From assembly GCF_014805685.1 (NCBI RefSeq), contig NC_060891.1, positions 2,500,001 to 2,564,000 of the forward strand: DNA of 64,000 nucleotides, written 5' to 3'. The stretch is from Silurus meridionalis (lineage: Eukaryota > Chordata > Actinopteri > Siluriformes > Siluridae). A program made the translations under genes and the position numbers. Positions 48,301 to 64,000 of the stretch are shown here, piece after piece (the stretch's first letter is position 1; each line of letters begins with the position of its first letter). A model generated the notes under the pieces. The model saw only the letters and a program-made list of their open reading frames with translations, made no database searches and was not told where the DNA came from.

Positions 48301-51190
48301 GTGAAAAACCATGAATAACCCGTAAGCACCATGGCTAGAGTGACCACAATGGTGGTGTTCCAGACCACAAAGCCATACCGTCATACCACGGCAGTGTGAG
48401 AAATTGCCCAAGGCATGCATTAGGGCCCCATCGTGGACTGTTCCACTGCGAGAAAAAAAAGGAAAAGACATTAGCGAGTCACTTTAAGTGAAGACGTAGC
48501 ACAGAAAAAAAAAATCCATTCTGTCTTTTTCTACTAGTTTATGATCGACTCGGTTACGTGAACACGACGCCTATTAAACGGACTAGATAACTACATAATG
48601 GGCATTTTGCTGTCCGTATGCCGTGCCAGACACGAACCATGCTATCGGAACAGTGTTCGCCGTTAAAAGCCCTTCATCAAGAACGTAATTGATTCCCGGT
48701 TATTAAATGAATTTATTAACTAAATTGGTTATTAAATGTCCGTGAAGCTTCCGTAATGGCGCTCCCAGCATGAAGTCCATTAGTCGGCACGACCTAATTT
48801 AAGACGTGCACACGAAGCCGATTTAGAAGCGGCACAATTTTGATATCAGAAAGGCAGTGATCAAGGGCTAACGGCCCGGAACACAAGTTTCGTACACTCT
48901 CCTCAGGCTTCCTTTAAAGTTCATAATAAAAAATAAATACAAAAAAAACACAGCAAATCTCTGCGTGTGCAAGTGTCATGATAATTAAGATAGCTGCCTC
49001 CTTTGATGCCTCCTCGATGGCCCCAGCAGTTATCAAGGCCACGTCTGGAAGTCATCATTTATCCGAGAAACAGAAACACGGAAGGTGTCGAGAGAAGCGA
49101 GCGGAGGGGGCTGCTGGGACGCCAAGACAAAAATGAGATATTGGAACGTTCAACTTGGACGGTGAGAAGTAAGAAGGTTCCACTTATGCTGTCAAAAACG
49201 TCTTTTGATGCTCACTAAATCCTCGAATTGGATTCAAGCTTTGCAAGTCGGCTCGCAGTTTTAGTCAAAGAGGAGTCTGGATCCAAGGCATTAAATGCAA
49301 AGACAAAGATGAGCGATTACGACGTTGACAGTATAAGTGAGACGATCCCGTTGCATCTGAAACAATCTCACCAACCCCTTTTGCAAGCTTTGCGACTTGG
49401 CCTCCTGGTTCAGTTCGTTCTGGGAGAAGTCGAGATTAATGGCAAAGTACGTTAAGACAAATATAAAAAACAATATCCAAACGTTGCAATCAAGGAAACA
49501 GGATTCAAGTCGGGCCTCGATTTCAGGTTGAACTTGTGAGTAGATTTGAGCGGACGCATTTAAAGACAGTCGGAAGAAACAAAGAGCGATCCCGTCTGCC
49601 ATATTTACTGATGCCTGTTAATCCTCCTTTACGGGGCCACCGAAGGCGAACTAAAATAAGGCCTCGGGTTGCGGTTTCCACTTGCAGCAGTCTGGATCAG
49701 TGGCATTAGGGGGGAAAAAAAACCTTTGCCTTTCCCTTAAATTACACCCACAAAAACAGTGTAGTATAAACTCACAAGGCACCCTGTGGAAGCAAAGAAA
49801 AAGAATGGCCTACCTGCTTATTTCGGTGGAGTTTCTCCATCGTTTCACCCAAAACAGAAATTAAACGTGTATCTACATTTTATCATGTCTGGTATCGCCT
49901 TTGAAAATTGCAGGTAGTGGTAGTGTTTAACATTCTCTTGTCAAGCATCCCCCTGCTGAGACAATAAATGCCTGTCCAGTTTTGCTCGCAGCGGCAGCAG
50001 CAGATTAGAAACAGCAGGAGGAACGGTGTAGTGTGAATACAATACCGATAAGAACGCGCCTCTTAGCCCCACTGCTACGCCTCGCTTCTGCGAATGTGAG
50101 AACCTGCTGTTTTCTAATATTTACACACAACTAGAATCGCAAATGTACCATAACTGCATTGAAAGAGCACTTTCTGTCAGCCGCCTAAAATCAGTCTATA
50201 TAGTTCTTTCCATGGGTGTTTTCGAGATGGAGGGCACAGGGGGTGCGACGACAAATAGGAACACAATGAGAGTGAAATTTATTTTCATCTAAATGAGAAC
50301 GAGATACATAAAATAAAATAAAAAAAGACTAAATTCATGAAGCCGGAGAGATGAAAATGAGATATGAGACGGCACTTCTTCTTCTTCCAAACACAATAGA
50401 TTAACGTAAGAGATTTTTCAAGTATAACACAATTTAAGTTGATATTTTCAAAAGAAATTTTCTTTCTCGCCCATTTGCTCTCGACATAAACCTCTGATCG
50501 GATCTGTGCGCCCCGTCCCCTGCCACCCCACCGGTCCCGTATCTGAACAGTTCAATGTCAAGAACACCATTTATCAAGTGCATATGAATGGGGACAATGC
50601 GGTCCCATGACCCTGTGAACGGTATAACATTACCCGTGTAAAGCTGCCTTTCTTTATGAGGTATCAGAGTGCAGTGCCTTAAGGGCTGTTGATTGATGGA
50701 TATCACACTACCATGCTGATCACACCAGCTTTCACAATCTTTTAAAACTAATCAAGGTTTTTGCACAGAGGACCTGACCCTTACATCAGAGTAAAGGCAC
50801 ACTATCTGGAGCTTATTTACTGATCCTGTGTCTCATCGGATAAAAAAAACAAAAAAAAAAAAAAACTACTATCATAGACCCGTTTCCTCAGTCATAGATT
50901 ATGAAGACACATGAGAAACCAGCCCATGACTTGATCACTTTGGGCTTCCTGGACGGTCCACCAGGAGCCTTGACAAGCTTTGGTAAGAAATGGTGACTTT
51001 GTTTAAGTCACTGTTAGACATGTTCTATTTTGAGCATCAAATTTAAAATGTGATCCATTTCATACAATAAGAATATATTTGCATATTTATTTATTGCCAG
51101 CAAACTTGGACGTCTGACGCTTTCGAATGATTGATTCCAACATTTACAAGTTTCGAATCTACTTTTCCTCAGAAGCAGCACAATGAATCC
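45332..51190. other. 5.9-kb block without microsatellites or transposons
   Basis: In a window where such repeats recur every 1-2 kb, this block has only short A runs and no recognised transposon. Much of it is unique, CpG-retaining and TAAT-rich (for example 46290-46345 ttaattgcattacaattagc; 46605-46720; 48640-48830). No long open frame resembles a known protein. It is the best candidate for dense conserved regulatory DNA. Confidence 0.5.
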
Positions 51191-51192
51191 AG

Positions 51193-52166
51193 GTACAGTA
51201 CTGTGCAAAAGTCTTAAGCCACCACGTGTTTCACCAATGGTTTAAGGACTACACATAATTCTCTCTCAATCGCTTCAGTAGAAAACAAGCAGAAAACAGA
51301 TTTGTATGTGGTATTAATAGAGAGAGAGAATCTTCCAGAGCTTCCACAGTCTAAAACAGCCAGTATTTGGCGTGACCTCCACTTACACTTGCGAAATAGC
51401 AGTAACATGCCTCTCGAAAACCTTAATGAAATGAAATCATTATAAATTTCAGTGCTAGCACCTGTATTCGTCCTACTATTTCAGGTAAAAATGATGGCTG
51501 TGAGAAAAGTCAATTGCACCAGGTTTGTGTAGGACAAACTTATAAGTTGAATTAATTTTAGGTTTGTTATTAAGAGCAACTTTCATTCACATCAGTCCAA
51601 ATCAATTAGAAACATAAAGTCATCATTTTGCACCAGCACCATTTCTAGGCATGGCCACACTAGCCAATCGAATAGGACGCAACCAGCTGGGGGCGCCAGT
51701 GAGCACCTATGATGATTAATTTTACTAATTAGTAGTTTTTTAGTCATTTTTGTATTCCGTATTATGATTACTTGCGATTTTCCGAGACGTCTCTCTGGTG
51801 ATAGTAGCTGCCGCTCAAATATGCAAATGTCTATTTATGTCCTTGTAGTTGTTTTTCCAGTTACATTTTTTCATCTTCTTCTTTCAACACTTAGCAGTGG
51901 ATAACGCACAATTTTGTTGTGTTACCAAATAAATAAGTTTTTTTGCATTTAAATGATATACAGTATATTTACATATAATCTAAATTCAGGCAATTTCACA
52001 ATGATTATGAAATCTTTTTTAGATGGTTGCAAATGATTTGTATGGTGTGGGGGTGGAGCTTTATGGTGGGAGGGCGGGGCAATTGAAGGGCCCTGTTTTG
52101 CACCATCAAGGCCACTCAATAGCAAAGCTAGTGGTGGCTTGAAACTTTTGCACGGCACTGTATACT
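51193..52166. mobile_element. Tc1-type MITE family C (tacagtactgtgcaaaagtc ends)
   Basis: The left end gtacagtactgtgcaaaagt cttaagccacca pairs with the right end tggcttgaaacttttgcacg gcactgta as an inverted repeat over about 30 bp. The element is about 970 bp. This terminus is a common fish Tc1-type end. The interior has no transposase frame and includes a few AT-rich stretches. Confidence 0.85.
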
Positions 52167-53255
52167 GAGGGTTTTGATGTAACTGTGTGAGTTGACTGTA
52201 GTCAGAAAACACAATTTGCATTAAACACAGGTTTGTCATAATCGTCTTTTTCTGAATCCATTAGAAAAATAATAGAACAACACTAACCTGCTGTATTTGG
52301 ATCACTGTATTTCCTCATACCCCAAAGCTGGCTGTATAGATCTTGGATTTATGAAACATGCACAAAGTTGAGTTTTTTCAGGTGAAATTAAATGAGATCC
52401 AAACACAAGTTTAATATTAAACAATGTTTTAAAATTGCAAATCAATGGATCAGTCAATCCACAAAAACAGATACTGCTAAAAAAAAAAAAAAATCCCACA
52501 GGTTTTCAATGCAAATCAAATTTAACAAACGAACTTCGGGGAACTTTGAGGAATTTGCATCACTGAACTACTGTTTTGGCAGCAGGAATGTCAGAGGAGC
52601 ATCTCGTTCTTACCATCCTAATCCTGCCCTAGTGTTTTCTTCTTTATTTACACCGATCTGGTACCGAACCTCCTCCTGTATCTACCGCTTGATCTGTATT
52701 TGTGGATTCCTGTATCTCAAAGATCGTCCTGCTCATGATCTACACACCTCGGTTGAATTGTGCTCATGTAAACCTCACCATCAACGCTGACATACTATAA
52801 GTTCGCTACGTAGCCCAGAGGACGATGGGTTCCCGTTTTAACTCTCGGGTTGCTGAGTGTGTCCTGTTTCTGTCTCTTTCGCTTTGCTTATTAAGGGCAG
52901 GAAGACGGGTTCCTGTAAAGCTGCTTTGCAACATTGTCTAATGTAAAGGAAAGTGTGATCTAAGTACAGTAAAAAGTTTAATTAAATGAAAAGTTCAACA
53001 ATGCAGTTTGTGTGTGAAGTAGGTGTGTGTGTTTGATTGAATTGGGGTCCATCTCACCCAAAAAACGTCAAAAATCCCAAGCTTGTTGCGCTTTAAGACA
53101 TACAGTGACCTATAAAGTGAAGAATGTAGAGTTTAATTCTGACCCACGTCTCAAAACGGCAAAATGGTGCATCAGAAAACGATCTGGACACCAATATAAT
53201 TCCAGTTTAAACACATTTACATTTGATTCATTTACTTCATCTGGACGAAAGTATC
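52167..53255. other. Intergenic
   Basis: AT-rich sequence with a family X fragment (52895-52960). 52560-52800 is unique. No gene is recognised. Confidence 0.55.
52895..52960 (-). mobile_element. Interspersed repeat family X, small fragment
   Basis: cctgtaaagctgctttgcaa cattgtc is the reverse complement of the start of family X at about 38790-38820 with two changes. Only the terminal part is present. Confidence 0.45.
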
Positions 53256-53706
53256 CAAGTATTTGGACACCTGCCTTTTCCAGCCGTTCTACAAACTATT
53301 ACAGCAACGTTTGAGGCACACACTTCTACAGGACGTCTTTGGATGCTTTCACTTCAACTTGGAGATCCAAACCTGCTCCAGCTTGACAATGCCCCTGTGC
53401 ACAAAGCCAGCTCCATGAAGATCTGCTATAGAGCTAGAAACCCTATTGCACACCTTTGGGATGAATGTGAACGCTGACTGCACCCCAGACCTCCTCACCT
53501 TCTCAACTTCTTCAGTTCCTGACTTTACTAACACCCTTGTGGCTGAATGAATCTCCACAAGCACACCCTAAAATCTAGTGAAACATCTTCCCTGAAAAAT
53601 GGAGGTTTTTATAGCAGCAAATGGGAATTAAATGTTAAATAGGACAATCAAAAAGCACATACCAACCTTCTGGTCAGGTGTCCACAAACTTTAGTCCATA
53701 TAATGT
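53256..53706 (+). mobile_element. Tc1-type MITE family A, most complete copy
   Basis: Both ends are present (ccaagtatttggacacctgc; ggtgtccacaaactttagtc catataatgta). The core translates to LQLDNAPVHKASSMKICY followed by NPIAHLWDECER. These match the second-Asp block and the NPIExLW Glu block of Tc1/mariner transposases. That shows the family is a deleted derivative of a DDE transposon. Stops and deletions exclude function. Confidence 0.85.
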
Positions 53707-53944
53707 ATGAAGAATATTTTAGAGGAGATTAAAGTGCTACTAGAATTGGTGTAATGATGGATGTAAATATTACAATACTATAAAAAAGAATAATAAAAAA
53801 AAAAACATTTTTAACCCCATTCAGAAAATATGATGTTTTTGATCATGTGGATAAACAATTAAAATATTTTTTTTAAATAACAGTTTTTAAAATAATTTAA
53901 AAGCTTAAATGATGTCAGGGAAGTTAAGTGGCCTGAAAATTTTC

Positions 53945-54120
53945 ATTCAGCGGTGAAGGCTCTGGGTTATCATCAAGCTGCCACTCTTGGGCCCTTGAGC
54001 AAGGCCCTTAGCCCCTTTGTGTGTATCATGGCTGACCTGCGCTCTGCCCCCAGCTTCTTAACATCACTGGAAAATGCGAAGAAAGAATTCCACTGTGATG
54101 CACCTTTTATTGTCAGGTTA
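53945..54120 (+). mobile_element. tRNA-derived SINE copy
   Basis: Contains gtgaaggctctgggttatca, ttgggcccttgagcaaggcc, gtatcatggctgacctgcgc and gcgaagaaagaattccactg, in the same order as the other copies. It lies about 240 bp after a MITE. A deletion removes the B-box-like region. Confidence 0.7.
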
Positions 54121-55241
54121 CGCTCATGTGACTTTGTAACACTCGAGCATAACTTTTATAAACGAGGTCAAAACAATCGGTTTGTATTATTCTAATAATA
54201 CAAATTAAACAGACAGTCAACCCCCCATGAGTCGCAGCTCGGAAAGTTCTTAAAACCTAACTAACAGCAAGTTGCGGATTATCTTAAAATCCGCAGCGAG
54301 ACTGTATGTTCAGGAATGTTAGGAATAACTTTTTAACTGTTTTCACTAACAAATTTCACTAAAATTTTTCAAACACATTATTGTATTTAAGTAACAATGT
54401 CTAGATGAATTCACTAAAGGTACCATAGGGGTGCGTCCGAAAGATTTTCAGAACGTAACCCCTGCGTGTCCCGGGGGACGACTGTATATAATTGTGATAA
54501 TACAGGGAATCGTATACGGCACTCAGATCTCTGTGATCGGACCGCAAATCTTTGATCTCCTCCGAATAGTCACACTGTGCCCAAATCCGCAACACTGAAA
54601 TCTACCGAAAGTCTTTTTTTATATTGATTTTAAAACCAAAAACACGTCTTGTTGAGCAAAGCGAGAAGTTTCAAAACAATTCTTCATAAAAACTGAAGAA
54701 CTTTCAATAAGGTCATCCCTCATCCTCAGCCTCGACAGTAAGAGATGAGTTCCATACAGGGCAAATTGGACCCGATAACACGACAAGGCTGTCGAATTGA
54801 AGACGAGCGAACCCGACATCCACATAAGTAAAAGTAGCGAGGGGGTCGCGAGGTGCAGTTTAAAGCGGCGCTGAGAAACATTCGTGGTTCAGCATGGAGC
54901 CCGTGCACCAAACCGCCTCTGTTTTCGAGAAACACTGGATATAAACGCGGGTCAATCAATGGCCGACGCTCAGACCCATCAAAGCTGCAGGCCTGCTCCG
55001 TGTGTGGCCGGTGGAGGGAACAGGTGGTAAAGTTGTGTTTAAATGCTCTGCCCCCCCTAAGTGCCCTAGTGCGCCATCATTATGTGCTACTGCCCCCTAC
55101 TGTGAGGCAATGGCTCTACACACCCAAGGTCACCGGTAAAGGAAGGGAAGAAAGCAGGCAGGGGTGCACTTTACTCCGCACGGATGGAGCGATCAATAGC
55201 GCCCCTGCAGCTTGGCTCCAAAAACAAACATTAGCAGAAAA

Positions 55242-55266
55242 TCTCTCTCTCTCTCTCTCTCTCTCA
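55242..55266. repeat. (TC)n microsatellite
   Basis: Pure (TC)n, about 25 bp. Confidence 0.95.
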
Positions 55267-56888
55267 GTCGCTGGGCCCAACTTTATGGCTAACATGGCAG
55301 AGCTGTGGCCTGCGATTATCAACAACAAGGTCTCTAGATCTGGATAATTAGCACTCGTCCTAATTACCCCCCCAGAACATCCAGTACTCAATGGTTTAAC
55401 ATTACGAAGCACTTGTTTTGCCCGAGAGTGTGAACCATTCCAAGATAAAGAGTATGTTCCAAGAGAACCACAGATCTAACCCTTAACCCTTAAGGGTACA
55501 GAGCTAATACGCCTCGAATGCCTCCGAGTAACCAACCAGCTTAAAAACAATGCAAGTCACTCTATTCTGGGGGACTCTTTGGTTTTCATTTAAAATTTAT
55601 AATTTTATTATTCCAGATTTTTCCAGACTTAAATATGCAGACTTAAGATTTTTAAGACCATATTAAACATCTGAAATAATGATTTCAAATTCCAACTATC
55701 ACATGCATTACTTTACAATCTCTGATTTATGTCAGAGTCAGAATTTCTGATGTTTTCCATGTGTTTATTCGAACAATTATGGGTGCGGTACTGTTACCTC
55801 ACAACTTAACCAATCACAGCTGTGCAGATCTTGTGGCAGCGCTGAGAATCTGCTCCAAACACTATAAAGAAACACCTTTTGCGCATGTACACCATGTTTT
55901 GTTTTGTTTCATTTGAAAGCGCGTATTTTTCTTTTCTCACACTGAGACGACGTTTTCAGTCAAACGAAAATTTTTGAAAACGTTTCCGTTTTCAGTTGAA
56001 ATTGTGTTTTTTTAAAATGAACCGGATTATTGTAGATGCATTTCTTTTTTTTTTTTAGTAAAAAAAATATTTGTAACATTTTTTACATTTTATGTTTTAT
56101 AAAAGCGAATAGCGAAATAGTACGGTACCACAAATATTTTTCAATACTCACTGCCCACCAAACACGCTGATCCAATACTAATCCAGAACTGAAAATCTCT
56201 TCAAAAAAAATAAATAAATAAATTCATAGTTTTCCAAAATGCATAGGAACCCTGCATACATTATACTAAAAACCTCAGCGCAAAAATCTTCTTTGTGAGA
56301 GGTCACCTGTTTAAGAAGCTACAAAGAACCACCACCCCCAATCTGATTTAGACGTTATTACATTAAGACATTTCTTTAGATAAAGACGAGTAAACCTAAT
56401 TTGCACATTTCCTCAATCTCGGTTCACACCGATGTCAAACAATCCAGATATTATCTGCATTTATTATTCAGTGAAAAAAAAAAAAAAAAAAAACTTCTAC
56501 AAAATGTCACCTCAATTCAGAGTGACACACTTCAGAACATTTATTTTTTTTAATCCGTTCTCATCTAGTTATTCTTTGCCCTCGGAATGACGGAAAGACG
56601 GTGCTTAGCCTTAAAAATCGCTCTCTCTCTCCGCGATCAAACCCCGTAAGAAAGTTACAAGATGCGATCCCGAGTATGACGCACCCGCAACTAACTTTTA
56701 ATGATCGCTCTGTGAGGAACCGCGAGAGGGGAGAAGACTGGAGCTCTGGAGTGACAAACAGCGGGACCCAAGTGTTCGCCTTTTGTCTTCTCCTGATCAA
56801 ATGGTGGAAGAGAGGAGAGGTAAGGCGCAGAGGCACACAGCCTCTTTCCCTGAAGAGCGTCTCAGCTCCGGGATCAAAGAGCAAAGAG

Positions 56889-56915
56889 TGAAAGAGAGAG
56901 AGAGAGAGAGAGAGA
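56889..56915. repeat. (AG)n microsatellite
   Basis: Pure (AG)n, about 27 bp, in a CpG-retaining segment before vrk1. Confidence 0.95.
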
Positions 56916-57134
56916 GCGCCAGCCGCACGTAGGCTTTCATTCGGCATCGAGAGAAGAGCGAGATGCGGCGTGGAAAGAGTCGGCACTCGGCAAGCTCCTT
57001 CGGGGATTTCCTTATCGAGGGCAAAGCAATCCCCCCCGGACCTCGTCGGCACGGGTCTGATTATTCACGCCATTACAAAGGGGATGAAAATAACTCGTAA
57101 CTCAAAGCAAGCGTAGGGATTTTTTTTTTGGATA

Positions 57135-57140
57135 TTTATT
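57135..57140 (-). terminator. candidate vrk1 polyadenylation signal
   Basis: AATAAA on the minus strand lies about 131 nt after the vrk1 stop codon and is followed by a T-poor, A-rich minus-strand stretch. If used, the 3' UTR is only about 150 nt. No cDNA evidence is available. Confidence 0.5.
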
Positions 57141-57270
57141 ATTTTACTGAGAATGTACTCAACATCCTGTAGTGGGGGGAAAAAAAGTTAAGGAAAAGGA
57201 AATGTACAGCGAGGAAATCCAGAGTTAAAAAAAAGAACAAAAGAAGTTGTTAACGTTTAAAAGAGGAGAG

Positions 57271-63556
<6,286 letters not shown>

Positions 63557-64000
63557 CTGCCACGAAATACGCGCAGACAATTTCAGAATGATAAATTAGA
63601 AAAACAACGGGGGGGGATAAAAAAAAAAGAAAATAAATAAATCAGCAGTACCGAGCCACTAATCTCAAGGGGCCACTTTTTAAAAAATTCTAGTTTTAAA
63701 ATAGCGGTTTAATAATACACTGCTGATACATTATTAATCTCTAAATTAAATGTTTGGCCGTGCCTCTGCCTACCTCCCCCCTCCCTTTATTTGCTTCAGA
63801 CTCATCTCAGCAGTCATTTAATATCGACTGTTTACACGCTAAGCATAAAAAGCTTAAATTATGTCTCATTAGGCGAAGGCAGGAAAAGTGAAAATGTTGC
63901 AGTGATTTGGTGCTGAAATAAGGCTTCACAAACAAAATGTTTTTTTTTCCCCCAACCAGTGTTTACAGCAAAAGGCAGGAAACAAACACACACACACACA
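63557..64000 (-). other. vrk1: vrk1 intron running off the window
   Basis: Sequence 5' of the DYG exon. It is AT-rich and ends in a (CA)n run from 63986 that continues past the window edge. No upstream vrk1 exon (catalytic-loop HRD-like region) is recognisable before 64000. Confidence 0.7.

Larger units (their letters stand above)
54121..57134. other. Intergenic, downstream of vrk1
   Basis: 54840-55340 is GC-balanced and unique apart from (TC)n at 55242-55266. 55560-56560 is AT-rich. 56570-57060 is CpG-retaining with (AG)n at 56889-56915. No gene is recognised. The stretch lies 3' of vrk1. Confidence 0.55.

Overview
The window is vertebrate genomic DNA, almost certainly from a teleost fish. 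Nearly all of it is non-coding. It is AT-rich and dense in (CA)n, (GATA)n/(GACA)n and purine microsatellites. It carries many Tc1/mariner-type DNA transposons and their internally deleted relics, two families of tRNA-derived SINE, and an RTE-like LINE 3' end. This mix fits an otophysan fish, perhaps a catfish (Siluriformes), but species-level placement is inference only.

Only one host protein-coding gene can be supported: the 3' half of vrk1 (vaccinia-related kinase 1) on the minus strand. Six coding exons lie between 63556 and 57271. They join in frame with GT/AG junctions and encode 238 C-terminal residues, from the DYG motif of the kinase domain to the stop codon. Earlier exons lie beyond 64000. 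The tail is long and very basic, with a 5-residue tandem repeat and a terminal AT-hook-like RGRPKK.

Positions 1-57130 have no recognisable host gene. In mammals the 3' side of VRK1 faces the large non-coding interval before BCL11B, so this is plausibly the fish counterpart of that enhancer-rich desert (inference). The layout from left to right is as follows. 1-7030: AT-rich DNA with a degenerate tandem array and palindromic AT microsatellites. 7330-8160: a CpG-rich patch with a TATA-like box. 8380-15000: microsatellites and Tc1-type MITEs. 15000-19280: mostly unique sequence. 19285-20165: a repeat cluster with a 480-bp nested AAAG array. 20166-29220: unique blocks, a Tc1 fragment and SINEs. 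29225-30794: a nearly full-length Tc1 element whose transposase has two nonsense codons. 31290-35510: candidate regulatory blocks, a duplicated 0.5-kb segment and a 16-bp minisatellite. 36320-37320: two adjacent MITEs. 40670-42720: a dense microsatellite cluster. 45332-51190: an unusual block free of microsatellites and transposons. 51193-54120: more mobile elements. 57271-64000: vrk1.

No novel protein-coding system was found. The most useful leads are the vrk1 C-terminal tail, the long (TG)n placed beside a vrk1 splice donor, the repeat-free island, the 31.9/35.0-kb duplication, the degenerate array at 1.2-2.9 kb, and the 3' tail shared by a tRNA-Glu SINE and an RTE-like LINE.
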